Part shown: one piece after another, positions 33,916 through 42,997 of the stretch | Position numbering within the stretch: the first letter of the stretch is position 1 | Layout: every line of letters starts with the position of its first letter | Source of the DNA: Actinomadura kijaniata NBRC 14229 | Lineage (GTDB): Bacteria; Actinomycetota; Actinomycetes; Streptosporangiales; Streptosporangiaceae | Assembly (NCBI RefSeq): GCF_001552175.1 | Contig: NZ_BCQR01000037.1 | Location: forward strand, 1-64,000 | Direction of reading: 5' to 3' | Length of the DNA stretch: 64,000 bases | The notes under the pieces: generated by a model | The model's database searches: none | What the model saw: only the letters and a program-made list of their open reading frames with translations | Told to the model about the DNA's origin: nothing | Translations under genes and position numbers: made by a program

Positions 33916-36168
33916 TCACCCGGCGGGGAGGTCGGTCAGTTCCTTGCGGACCTCGGCCGCCTGGATGTCCTCGCCGATCTGGAGGTAGCCGTCGAGGGCC
34001 GTCTGGAAGGCCCGGCGGGCCTCGTCGAGGCGTCCCAGGCGGCGCAGCGCGTCGCCCAGCATCTGGGCGACGACGGGGACCCCGGAGACGATGCCCTGGT
34101 CGCGCAGCGGGGGGATGGCCTGGGCGTAGTGGTCGGCCGCCTCGTCCCAGCGGCCCAGGGCGGCGTAGTCCTCGCCGACGCGGCGCAGCGTGAGGCCGAG
34201 GCTGAACTCCCGGACGTCGGGTGAGCCGCCGTAGCCGGGGGCCCGCAGCGCGGCCAGGAGCGTCAGGTGGTGCTGGAGCGCCTCGTCGGGGCGGCCGAGG
34301 TTGCGCAGGGCGTCGCCGAGGACGTTCACGGCCTGCGGGTAGCCCTCCTTGTCGTCGATCGACGCGAAGATCTCGGCGGCCTGACGGGTGTGGACGGCGA
34401 CCTGTTCCCAGTCGCCCAGGTCGCGGGTGGCGTAGGAGGCGTAGACCAGCGCCCACGCCTCCTGGGCGCGGTCGCGGACGGCGCGGGCCAGTTCCAGGGC
34501 CTCCAGGGCGTGGGCCAGGCCGTCGCGGGGGCGGCCCTCGGCGGTGGAGGCGGTCCAGGACAGGTAGTTCAGGTGGGTGGCCTCGGCGCGGGTGTCGCCC
34601 AGGGCGCGGGCGGCGGAGCGGGCCAGGCCGAACACCTCCGACCAGCGGCCCCAGTGGATCCAGCGGTCGGAGAACCAGTGCATGGCCTCGGCGGTGTCGA
34701 TCACCTGCCGGTGGCGTCCGGCCGCGGCGGCCGCGTGCAGGGCGGGCAGCCAGTGGATGCTCTCGGTCTCCAGCCACGCCTGCGCCTCGGCGGGGGTGTC
34801 CAGCGCGACGAGGCGGTCGGGGTCGGCGGGCGGGGCGCCGTAGCCGGGCTCGAACCAGCGTCCGGCGGTGACGGCGGTGTCCAGCAGCCAGTTCTCCAGC
34901 TTGTCCCGGGCCGCCCGGTGCGCCTGCGGGGTCTCCTCGGCCAGCAGGCGGTCGCGGGCGAACAGGCGCACCAGGTCGTGCAGGCGGTAGCGGGCCGGGT
35001 AGGGCGACTGCAACAGGCCGAGTTCGACGAGCTCGTCGAGGGCGTCCTCGCTGACCTGGGTGTCGCCGCAGGTGAGGACGGCGGCCGGGGCCGCGTCGAA
35101 GTGCGGGCCGGGGATCAGCGCCAGGCGGCGGAACGTCAGGCGCGCCTCGTCGGAGAGCTGCCGGTAGGACAGCATGAACGCGGTGGCGATGTGCAGGTCC
35201 CCGGCCGACAGCGCCTGGAGGCGCCGTTCCTCGTCGGCGAGCCGGTCGGCCATGTGCCCGGCGGTCCAGGAGGGGCGGCTGAGCAGCCGGGTGGCGACGA
35301 TCCGCAGGGCCAGCGGCAGGTTGCCGCACAGGCGGGCGATCTGGTCCAGCTCGGCGTCGGCGGCGGGCCGCACCGCGGTGATGATCCGCTGGAGCAGGCC
35401 GACGGCCTCGGCCGGTGACAGTTCGGCGAGCGGGAGGTGGTGGACGCCCTCCAGCCCGGCCAGCGTCCGGCGGCTGGTGACCACGACCATGCCGGGCCCG
35501 TCGGCGGGCAGCAGCGGGCGCACCTGGGCCTCGTCGGCGGCGTTGTCCAGGATGATCAGTGTGCGGAGGTCCCGCATCAGCGCCCGGTAGTGCCCGGCGC
35601 GCTCGTGCGGGTCCTGCGGGACGTGCCGGTCGGCGACGCCCAGGCCGCGCAGGAGGCGGGCCAGCGCGTCGGCGGGGGTGAGCGGGGACTCGTCCATGCC
35701 GCGCAGGTCGACGAACAGGCGGCCGTCGGGGAAGGCGTCGGCCAGCCGCTCGGCGGCCCTGAGGGCCAGGGCGGTCTTGCCGAGGCCGGGGCCGCCGGAG
35801 ACCGCGACGGTCACCGTCGGGCCCGGGTCGGCGGCCGACTCCGCCAGGCGGGACAGCGCGGCCAGCTCGTCGGCCCGTCCGGTGAAGTCGCGCACGCCGC
35901 GGGGCAGCTCGTTCAGGGGCGCGCGCGAACGTTGGCGGCGGCCGGTCCGGACGGCGTCCTCCAGCGCGCGCCGCTCCTCGGGGGACAGCCCGAGGGCGTC
36001 GGCGAGCGCGGCCACGGTGCGGCGCTGGGGCGCGCGGCTGCGGCCGCGTTCCATGTCGCCGATCGCCCGGACGCTGACGCCGGAGGCGTCCGACAGCTCC
36101 TCGATCGTCAGGGCGGCGGCGTGCCGGTGGCTCCGCAGCAGCGCACCGAACGTGGCCGGTCCCCCCAT
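33916..36168 (-). CDS. XRE-NB-ARC-TPR regulator (STAND NTPase)
   Basis: 750 aa from ATG 36168, with GAGGGAAG upstream. Order: XRE helix-turn-helix (residues 6-62, LTIEELSDASGVSVRAIGDM), NB-ARC NTPase (about 85-400) with Walker A GGPGLGKTALA, Walker B LIILDNA, GNLPLAL and LHDLVRLF (MHD), then TPR repeats to the end. This is the common actinomycete AfsR/SARP-related layout with XRE in place of the SARP domain. It probably integrates an unknown signal to control transcription. It is head-to-head with a LuxR-type NTPase regulator. Confidence 0.9.
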   Translation of the reverse strand: MGGPATFGALLRSHRHAAALTIEELSDASGVSVRAIGDMERGRSRAPQRRTVAALADALGLSPEERRALEDAVRTGRRQRSRAPLNELPRGVRDFTGRADELAALSRLAESAADPGPTVTVAVSGGPGLGKTALALRAAERLADAFPDGRLFVDLRGMDESPLTPADALARLLRGLGVADRHVPQDPHERAGHYRALMRDLRTLIILDNAADEAQVRPLLPADGPGMVVVTSRRTLAGLEGVHHLPLAELSPAEAVGLLQRIITAVRPAADAELDQIARLCGNLPLALRIVATRLLSRPSWTAGHMADRLADEERRLQALSAGDLHIATAFMLSYRQLSDEARLTFRRLALIPGPHFDAAPAAVLTCGDTQVSEDALDELVELGLLQSPYPARYRLHDLVRLFARDRLLAEETPQAHRAARDKLENWLLDTAVTAGRWFEPGYGAPPADPDRLVALDTPAEAQAWLETESIHWLPALHAAAAAGRHRQVIDTAEAMHWFSDRWIHWGRWSEVFGLARSAARALGDTRAEATHLNYLSWTASTAEGRPRDGLAHALEALELARAVRDRAQEAWALVYASYATRDLGDWEQVAVHTRQAAEIFASIDDKEGYPQAVNVLGDALRNLGRPDEALQHHLTLLAALRAPGYGGSPDVREFSLGLTLRRVGEDYAALGRWDEAADHYAQAIPPLRDQGIVSGVPVVAQMLGDALRRLGRLDEARRAFQTALDGYLQIGEDIQAAEVRKELTDLPAG

Positions 36169-36297
36169 GCCGTCTTCCCTCACACCCCGCCCCGCGGCCG
36201 GCTCCCCGGCCGGTCTTCTCCCCCAGTTCTACCGTGACCACTCGGGGGCGGGAGCCGTGATGACCTGCCGCGTTGGTCACACTCGGGCGGAAGGTAG

Positions 36298-36358
36298 CGT
36301 TTCTGCCTGTTGTTCTGCCTGGTGCCGCCGGGGCGGTCCTGGTCGGATGGCAGAAACG
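36298..36358. promoter_or_regulatory. Repeats in the divergent regulator promoter
   Basis: CGTTTCTGCC (36298-36307) is repeated inverted as GGCAGAAACG (36349-36358), and a third TTCTGCCTG lies between (36313-36321). Further left, GTGACCA (36234-36240) and TGGTCAC (36274-36280) form another pair. All fall between the two divergent regulator genes and are candidate regulator sites. Confidence 0.55.
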
Positions 36359-36393
36359 GACGGCTCGCCGCCGATCCGCCGGACGGAAGGGGC

Positions 36394-39189
36394 ATGGTCT
36401 CGTTGCAGCGCGGGTCCCGGGACGACGGGTGCGGCACACCGCTGGTCGGCCGTGCCGCCGAGCTGGGCCGCGTGCTGGCGCCGGGCCGCCCCGACTGGCG
36501 GGGTCCGCGCGACCTGCTGGTGCTCGGCGAGGCGGGCGCGGGCAGGACGGCGCTGCTGGAGACCGCCGCGCACCGCCTGCGGCAGGCCGGGACGCTGGTC
36601 CTGCGCGCCCGGGGCAACGAGGCCGAGTCGCGGTTCCCCTTCGCCGGGCTCCACCAGCTGCTGCTGCCGCTGTCCGGGGAGCTGGGCGGGCTGCCCGAGC
36701 ATCTGCGCGCGCCGCTGGAGGCCGCCTTCGGGACGGTCGCCGCGCCCGGTCCGCCCGATCCGATGCTGCTGCGCATCGCCGTCCTGACGCTGGTGACCCG
36801 GACCGCCGCGCGGCGGCCGGTCGCGCTCGTCGTCGACGACGTGCAGCACTTCGACCGCGACTCGGCGGACGTGCTGGGGTTCGTGACGCGGCGTCTGGCC
36901 GACCCGGGCGTCACGGTGCTGCTGGCCGCGCGCGGCCACGTCCCTCCCCCGCAGGTGAACGCCGAGACGCCGGTGCTGACGCTGGGGCCGCTGACCGAGC
37001 GCTCGGCGACGCGGCTGCTGGACGCCCAGCCCCGCCCGCCGGTCGGCCGGGCCCGGCTGGAGCTGCTCCGGCACGCGCGGGGCAACCCGCTGGCGATCAT
37101 CGAGCTGTGCCGCGCCGCGGACCGGTCCGGGCCGCCCCTGGAGGGTGTCGCGGAGGCGCGGCTGTCGCGTCTCCAGGAGACGTTCGCCGCGCGGGCGCGC
37201 GAGCTGCCGGACGCCACGCGGCGGGCGCTGCTGTACGCGGCCGCCGACGACCACGGCGACCTGGCGACGATCACGCGGGCGGCCGGGCACGGGGCGGACC
37301 TCGCGGTGTGGCGGCCCGCCGAGGAGGCCGGGCTGGTCGTCATCACCGCCACCGAGGTGGAGTTCCGGCACCCGCTGGTCCGGTCCGCCGTCTACCGGAC
37401 GGCGCCGGCGCAGTCGCGCCGGCAGGCGCACCACGACCTGGCGGCGGCGCTGGAGGACGATCCCGAACGCGCGGCCTGGCACCGCGCCGGGGCCTGCCTG
37501 GGACCCGACGAGTCGGTGGCCGCCGCGCTGGAGGAGGTCGCCGAGCTGGCCACGCGGCGCGGCGGCCGGTTCGCCGCGGCGCGGGCGCTGGAACGCGCGG
37601 CCGAGTGCTCCCCGGCCGACCACGACCGGGCCCGCCGCTACGTCCGGGCGCTCGGCGCCGCCGACCGGGCGGGCGACCCCCGGTGGGTCCGCGAGCTGTA
37701 CGAGCGGGTCACCCGGCTGAGCCGGGACCCCGACATGCTGGGCGCGGCGGCCTGCGGGGCGGGACTGGCGCTGTCGATGGGCGCCCGCCAGCGCGAGGCG
37801 TTCGGGCTGATGGCGTCCGCGCTGGAGCACCGGCCGCCGCGAGACGGGCGCGTGACGCTGGCGCTGGTGTCGGTGATGGCGGCGGTGGCGTTCCAGTCCG
37901 GGCTGCCCGAGATGCGCCGGCCGCTGCCGGGGTTGCTGGCTGAGGTCCGGATCGGCCCGGCCGCTCCCGCGCCGTTCGCGGAGATGGACGACCTCACCTG
38001 CGAGCTGATCGGCAATGTGGTCCTGGCCTCGGCCGACCCCGTCGCCCACGTGCCGGCGCTGCTCGACCCCGCCGCGCGGACGCCGCTGCGCGAGCCGGCG
38101 GAGGGCGCGGCGGAGATGACGCGGCTGCTGGCGCTGGGCGCGGTCGCCTGGTACGCCGACGAGTCCGACCTGTGCGTGGAGTCGTTCCGCGCGGCGTTCG
38201 CGGGGCTCCGCGCCGGGGAGGCCATGGGAAGCGGGGCGACCTGCCTGGTCCCCATGGCCGCGGCGCTGATCGACACCGGACGGTGGGGCGAGGCCGACGC
38301 GATGCTGGAGGAGGCCGCGGCCGTCGCGGCCGTGCACCGCCTGGAGCACGTCGCGGTCGACGTGCGGGCCCTGCGCGCGACGCTGGCGGCGCTGCGCGGG
38401 CGGCACGAGCCGCTCGGCGACGACGCCTGGACGGCGGTCGACCTGGCCGAGAACCGCGCCACCCACGCCTACCTGCTGCGCGCCGCCGCCGCGCAGGCCG
38501 AGGCGGCGGGCGACCTGGAGGACGCCTACCGGCACCTGCGGGCGCTCTACGACGACGGCACCGCGCTGCACTACGTGCTGTCGATGCGCTCGATCGTGGA
38601 GCTGGCCGCCGTCGCGCGCCAGACCGGCAGGCAGGAGGAGGCCGCCCCGCTGGTGGAGGCGGCGCGGGCCGAGGCCGGGCCGAGACCGACGGCCCGCATG
38701 GCGCTGCTGCTGCACCACGCCACGGCGCTGCTCGACGACTCCCCCGACGCCGAGCGGCACTTCCGGCTCGCCATCGTCAACCCCGCCGCCCAGCAGTGGC
38801 CGCTGCAACGCGCCCGGGCCCGCCTGGACTACGCCCGCTGGCTGCGCCGCCGTCGCCGGCCGCTGGAGGCGCGGCCGCTGCTCACCGCCGCCCTGGAGAC
38901 CTTCACTCGGCTCGGCGCGCGGACCCCGGCCGAGCAGGCGGCGGCCGAGCTGCGCGCCAGCGGGGTGTCCGGCGAGTCCGCCCGCGCGTCCGGCGACGAC
39001 CCGCTGGCGTCGCTGACCGCCCAGCAGCAGCAGATCGTCCGGCTGGCCGCCGAGGGGCTGGGCAACCGGGAGATCGCCGAACGCCTCATGCTGTCCCCCC
39101 GCACCATCGGCTCCCACCTGTACCAGGCGTTCCCGAAGCTCGGCGTGAGCAGCCGCCACCAGCTGCGCGACCTCCTGGAACGCGACTGA
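36394..39189 (+). CDS. Large LuxR-family (LAL) NTPase regulator with altered Walker A
   Basis: 931 aa from ATG 36394 (GGAAGGGG just upstream). N-terminal AAA_16-type ATPase: Walker A reads GEAGAGRT, with Arg where Lys is expected; Walker B is VALVVDDVQ. A long helical-repeat region follows (about 300-850). The C-terminal LuxR helix-turn-helix (about 870-930) is complete: LTAQQQQIVRLAAEGLGNRE, IAERLMLSPRTIGSHLYQAF. LAL regulators often control secondary metabolism or sugar use. The target here may be the hydrolase genes that follow. Confidence 0.92.
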   Translation: MVSLQRGSRDDGCGTPLVGRAAELGRVLAPGRPDWRGPRDLLVLGEAGAGRTALLETAAHRLRQAGTLVLRARGNEAESRFPFAGLHQLLLPLSGELGGLPEHLRAPLEAAFGTVAAPGPPDPMLLRIAVLTLVTRTAARRPVALVVDDVQHFDRDSADVLGFVTRRLADPGVTVLLAARGHVPPPQVNAETPVLTLGPLTERSATRLLDAQPRPPVGRARLELLRHARGNPLAIIELCRAADRSGPPLEGVAEARLSRLQETFAARARELPDATRRALLYAAADDHGDLATITRAAGHGADLAVWRPAEEAGLVVITATEVEFRHPLVRSAVYRTAPAQSRRQAHHDLAAALEDDPERAAWHRAGACLGPDESVAAALEEVAELATRRGGRFAAARALERAAECSPADHDRARRYVRALGAADRAGDPRWVRELYERVTRLSRDPDMLGAAACGAGLALSMGARQREAFGLMASALEHRPPRDGRVTLALVSVMAAVAFQSGLPEMRRPLPGLLAEVRIGPAAPAPFAEMDDLTCELIGNVVLASADPVAHVPALLDPAARTPLREPAEGAAEMTRLLALGAVAWYADESDLCVESFRAAFAGLRAGEAMGSGATCLVPMAAALIDTGRWGEADAMLEEAAAVAAVHRLEHVAVDVRALRATLAALRGRHEPLGDDAWTAVDLAENRATHAYLLRAAAAQAEAAGDLEDAYRHLRALYDDGTALHYVLSMRSIVELAAVARQTGRQEEAAPLVEAARAEAGPRPTARMALLLHHATALLDDSPDAERHFRLAIVNPAAQQWPLQRARARLDYARWLRRRRRPLEARPLLTAALETFTRLGARTPAEQAAAELRASGVSGESARASGDDPLASLTAQQQQIVRLAAEGLGNREIAERLMLSPRTIGSHLYQAFPKLGVSSRHQLRDLLERD

Positions 39190-39298
39190 CCCCGGTGCCC
39201 GCCGCGGCGGGGGCCTCCGGGACGGAGGAGGGGCGGCGGCGGGAGGCTACAGTGAACCGAACGAATCGACATGCTCCCGACTCGATGGCCAGGTGCGG

Positions 39299-40294
39299 AT
39301 GATGGGACCGGCTCTCCCGCCGGGCGGGCACGACCGTGACCGGCCGGCGTTCGTCCCCGATCCCCTCGTGCGGCGGCTGCTCGACGCCTCGGCCGAACCC
39401 CCCTACCTGCACCAGATCGGCCCCGTGGACGGGCGGCTGGCGCTGCTGGAGGCGCAGGGGCACGCGCCCGACGACGCCCGCGTGGCGGCCGCCTTCCACG
39501 CCGCGCCGGTCGGGCCGTCGGGGCTGACCGGCTTCTGGGTGTTCCGGCCCGCCGCGGCCGCCGGGCCGCTGCCGGCCGTGGTGTACGCGCACGGCGGGCG
39601 GTGGATGCTGGGCGACGCCCACACCCACTGGCGGCTCATCAGCGCGCTGGTGCTGGCCAGCGGCGCGGCGTTCGTGGTCCCCGAGTACACCCGCACGCCC
39701 GAGGCGCGCTACCCCGTCGCCGTCGAGGAGTGCTACGCGGTGCTGGAGTGGGCCGCCCGCAACGCCGACGGGCTGGGCCTGCGGGGCGACCGGATCGCCG
39801 TCGCCGGGGACTGCGCGGGGGCGACCATGGCCGCCGTCCTGCCCATGCTCGCCAAACGGCGCGGCGGGCCGCGGCTGCGCGCCCAGCTGCTGTACTACCC
39901 GATGACCGACCCGCGCTGCGACAGCGACTCCCAGGAGCGCTTCGCCGAGGGGTACCTGCTGACCCGCGAGGCGCTGCGCTGGTACTGGCAGGAGTACACC
40001 GACGACGACCGCCAGCTCGGCGAGGCCGCCGTCGCGCCGCTGCGCGCCACCGCCGAGGACCTGGCCGGGCTGCCCCCCGCGTTGATCATCTCGGCCGAGG
40101 CCGACGTCGTGCGGGACGAGGCCGAGCAGTACGCGCGCCACCTGAGCCTCGCGGGCGTCCCGGTGACGTGCGTGCGCTACCTCGGCATGGTGCACGACTT
40201 CGTCTCCCTGACCGCGCTGCAACCCAGCCCCTCCTCGCGCGTCGCCCTCCGGCAGGGCGCGTCGTTCCTGGCGGACGCGCTGTTCGACCGGTAG
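39299..40294 (+). CDS. HSL-type alpha/beta hydrolase with Cys in the nucleophile position
   Basis: 331 aa from ATG 39299 (ATG 39302 next). Family layout of hormone-sensitive-lipase-type esterases: oxyanion HGGR at 98-101, nucleophile elbow, acid Asp269 in AEADVVRDE, His299 in GMVHDF. The elbow reads GDCAGA instead of GDSAGG, so Cys172 replaces the catalytic Ser. The codon TGC is clear in the sequence. The downstream paralogue keeps Ser. The enzyme may be an acyltransferase, a thiol-based hydrolase or inactive. Confidence 0.88.
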   Translation: MMGPALPPGGHDRDRPAFVPDPLVRRLLDASAEPPYLHQIGPVDGRLALLEAQGHAPDDARVAAAFHAAPVGPSGLTGFWVFRPAAAAGPLPAVVYAHGGRWMLGDAHTHWRLISALVLASGAAFVVPEYTRTPEARYPVAVEECYAVLEWAARNADGLGLRGDRIAVAGDCAGATMAAVLPMLAKRRGGPRLRAQLLYYPMTDPRCDSDSQERFAEGYLLTREALRWYWQEYTDDDRQLGEAAVAPLRATAEDLAGLPPALIISAEADVVRDEAEQYARHLSLAGVPVTCVRYLGMVHDFVSLTALQPSPSSRVALRQGASFLADALFDR

Positions 40295-40403
40295 CGGGAC
40301 AACCGGTGACCCGGTACCGGTCGATGACTGGGAACGACTGAGTTCCGGCCGACCAGTCGACCGACCGATGTGTCCCCGGGGGCGTCGCCCCGAGGCTGGA
40401 CGC

Positions 40404-41360
40404 ATGACGAACACCGAACCCGTACTCGAAAAGGCCGCCCGCGACTTCGCCGAGGCGACCAAGAACCCTCCCTACCTGTACGACCTGGGCCCCGTCGAGG
40501 GCCGCAAGACCGTCGACGAGGTCCAGGGCGGCGACGTTCCGGTCCCCGACGCCGACGTCGAGGACCTCACCATCCCCGGCGGCCCCGGCGGAAGCGTCCG
40601 GATCCGGATCCTCCGCCCGGCGGGCAGTGAGGGGCCGCTGCCGGTCCTGCTCTACATCCACGGCGCGGGCTGGGTGTTCGGCAACGCCCACACCCACGAC
40701 CGCCTGGTCCGCGAGCTGACCGTGCGGGCCGGGGCCGCCACCGTCTTCGTCGACTACAGCCTCTCCCCCGAGGTCAGGTACCCCCACGCCCTGGAGGAGA
40801 TCTACGCCGCGCTGCTGTGGGTCGCCGACAAGGGCGCCGACCACGGCCTGGACGCCTCCCGCATCGCGATCGCGGGCGACTCGGTCGGCGGCAACATGAC
40901 CGCCGCCACCACCCTGCTGGCCAAGCGGCGCGGCGGCCCGGCCCTGGCCGCGCAGCTGCTGTACTACCCGGTCACCGACGCCGCGTTCGACACCGGCTCC
41001 TACGAGCAGTTCGCGACCGGGTACTTCCTCAGCCGCGAGGGCATGCGCTGGTTCTGGGACCAGTACACCACCGACGAGGCGCAGCGCGCCGAGATCACCG
41101 CCTCGCCGCTGCGCGCCACCCCCGAGCAGCTCGCCGGGCTGCCCCCGGCGCTGGTGATCGTCGCCGAGGCCGACGTGCTGCGCGACGAGGGCGAGGCCTA
41201 CGCGGCCAAGCTGCGCGAGGCCGGCGTCCCGGTCACCGCCGTCCGCTACCAGGGCGTCATCCACGACTTCGTGATGCTCAACGCGCTGCGCGACACCAAC
41301 GCCGCCAAGGCCGCCACCCGGCAGGGCGGCGAGTTCCTGCGCGACGCCCTGCACGCCTGA
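40404..41360 (+). CDS. HSL-type alpha/beta hydrolase (esterase)
   Basis: 318 aa from ATG 40404. Oxyanion HGAG (86-89), nucleophile Ser160 in AGDSVGGN, acid Asp257 in AEADVLRDE, His287 in GVIHDF: complete triad. About half-identical in wording to the preceding gene (PPYLYDLGPVEGR against PPYLHQIGPVDGR; LLAKRRGGPALAAQLLYYP against MLAKRRGGPRLRAQLLYYP), so it is a tandem duplicate. The gap before it contains CGACC/GGTCG-type inverted elements (40315-40370) and may have its own promoter. Confidence 0.9.
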   Translation: MTNTEPVLEKAARDFAEATKNPPYLYDLGPVEGRKTVDEVQGGDVPVPDADVEDLTIPGGPGGSVRIRILRPAGSEGPLPVLLYIHGAGWVFGNAHTHDRLVRELTVRAGAATVFVDYSLSPEVRYPHALEEIYAALLWVADKGADHGLDASRIAIAGDSVGGNMTAATTLLAKRRGGPALAAQLLYYPVTDAAFDTGSYEQFATGYFLSREGMRWFWDQYTTDEAQRAEITASPLRATPEQLAGLPPALVIVAEADVLRDEGEAYAAKLREAGVPVTAVRYQGVIHDFVMLNALRDTNAAKAATRQGGEFLRDALHA

Positions 41361-41392
41361 TCCGGCCCGCGCGAACCACAGGAGCCCATCGC

Positions 41393-42106
41393 ATGTCCAC
41401 ACCCACCGTCGTCCTCGTCCACGGCGCCTTCGCCGACGCCTCCAGCTTCGCCCGGCTCATCCCCGAGCTGCGCGCCGACGGGATCCCGGTGCTGGCGCCG
41501 GCCGTCCCCAACCGCAGCCTGGGCGGCGACGCCGCCTACATCGCCTCGGTCGTCCGCCAGATCGACGGCCCGGTCGTGCTGGTCGGCCACTCCTACGGCG
41601 GCGCGGTCATCACCGTCGCCGGCGTCGAGGACAACGTCACCGCCCTGGTCTACCTGGCCGGCTACGCGCTGGAGGAGGGCGAGAGCCTGGGCGAGCTGCA
41701 GGGGCGCTTCCCCGACTCGCCGCTGGCCTCGGCGCTGGTGCAGCGCGAGTACCCCACCGGCGTCCCGGGCGGGACCGGCACCGACGTGTACGTGGACCCC
41801 GACCGGTTCCACGCCGTCTTTGCCGCCGACGTCGACGCCGAGCTGGCCGAGGTCCTCGCGGTGACCCAGCGCCCGCTGGCGGCCGCGGCGTTCGCCGAGC
41901 CCGCCACCGCGGCGGCCTGGCGGACCAGGCCGTCCTGGGGCACGGTCTCGACCGCCGACCAGACCATCAACCCCGACGTCGAGCGCTTCGGCTACCAGCG
42001 CGCCGGCGCCACCACCGTCGAGATCGACGCCTCGCACCTGGTGATGCTGTCGCGCCCCAAGGAGGTCGCCGCGGTCATCCGCGACGCCGTCCGCGCCACC
42101 GCCTGA
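41393..42106 (+). CDS. Alpha/beta hydrolase, EstC-like
   Basis: 237 aa from ATG 41393, 32 nt after the HSL-type gene. VVLVHGAFADASSFARLIPE (oxyanion), nucleophile VGHSYGGAVITVAG, and His in IDASHLVMLSRP. This is the small-esterase group frequently annotated as EstC/PIR7-like. It has a tandem paralogue immediately downstream that starts with the same TVVLVHGAFADASS. Substrate unknown. Confidence 0.9.
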   Translation: MSTPTVVLVHGAFADASSFARLIPELRADGIPVLAPAVPNRSLGGDAAYIASVVRQIDGPVVLVGHSYGGAVITVAGVEDNVTALVYLAGYALEEGESLGELQGRFPDSPLASALVQREYPTGVPGGTGTDVYVDPDRFHAVFAADVDAELAEVLAVTQRPLAAAAFAEPATAAAWRTRPSWGTVSTADQTINPDVERFGYQRAGATTVEIDASHLVMLSRPKEVAAVIRDAVRATA

Positions 42107-42236
42107 CCCTCCCACCGCGGGCGTCCCCACGGGCACCCCGCGGACCCGGCCGCGCCGAAGACGCCGCGGCCGCTCCGTTCCGTCCCGGCGGGCCCTCGGG
42201 GGCGCCCGCCCACTCCCTTCCGATCAGGAGCACCCC

Positions 42237-42947
42237 ATGACCTCTCCCACCGTCGTCCTCGTGCACGGGGCCTTCGCCGACGCCTCCAGCTGGCGCCCGG
42301 TGGTCGCCCGCCTGCGCGCCGCGGGGACGAACGCGCGCGCCGTGGCCAACCCGCTGCGCGGCCTGACCCACGACGGCGAGTACGTCGCCTCCCTCGTGAG
42401 CCAGATCGACGGCCCCGTGGTGCTGGTCGGCCACTCCTACGGCGGCCCGGTCATCACCCACGCCGCCGCCGTGGCCGCCAACGTCACCGGCCTGGTCTAC
42501 GTCGCCGCCTTCGGCCTGGACACCGGCATGAGCGCGCTGTCGTCGGTGGAGGGCTTCCCGCCCGCCGAGCTCAACACCGCGCTCGTCCCCGCCACCTACC
42601 CCGACGGCGAGGGCTCGGCGACCGAGTTCACGATCGACCCGGCGAAGTTCCACCCGGTGTTCTGCGCCGACCTGCCCGCCGGGGACGCCGCGTTGATGGC
42701 CGCCTCCCAGCGCCCGGTCGCCGAGCTGGCCCTCGCCCAGCCCCTGGCCGTCGAGCCCGCCTGGAAGCGCGTGCCGAGCCGGTTCGTCGTGGCCGCCGCC
42801 GACCACGCCATCGACCCCGGCGCGCAGCGCGCGGCGGCCGCGCGTGTCGGGGCCGACACCGTCGAGCTCGACGGCGCCTCGCACGCCGTCGCCCTGTCCC
42901 GCCCCGACGAGGTCGCCCAGGTGATCAGCGCCGCCGTCGGCGCGTAA
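42237..42947 (+). CDS. Alpha/beta hydrolase, EstC-like (tandem paralogue)
   Basis: 236 aa from ATG 42237 with AGGAG upstream. VVLVHGAFADASSWRPVVAR, VGHSYGGPVITHAA and DGASHAVALSRPDEVAQVIS match the preceding gene closely. Fourth hydrolase in a row on this strand. A 130-nt gap separates it from its twin. Confidence 0.9.
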   Translation: MTSPTVVLVHGAFADASSWRPVVARLRAAGTNARAVANPLRGLTHDGEYVASLVSQIDGPVVLVGHSYGGPVITHAAAVAANVTGLVYVAAFGLDTGMSALSSVEGFPPAELNTALVPATYPDGEGSATEFTIDPAKFHPVFCADLPAGDAALMAASQRPVAELALAQPLAVEPAWKRVPSRFVVAAADHAIDPGAQRAAAARVGADTVELDGASHAVALSRPDEVAQVISAAVGA

Positions 42948-42997
42948 CGCGCCACCACCCGGACCGCGCCCCCCGTCCCGCCGAGCGCGGCGCATGA

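Noticed and set aside
33916..36168. Second amyloid-signalling NLR
   Set aside because: This STAND protein starts with an XRE helix-turn-helix, has no Gly/Ile/Val motif at its N-terminus, and no motif-bearing partner is adjacent.
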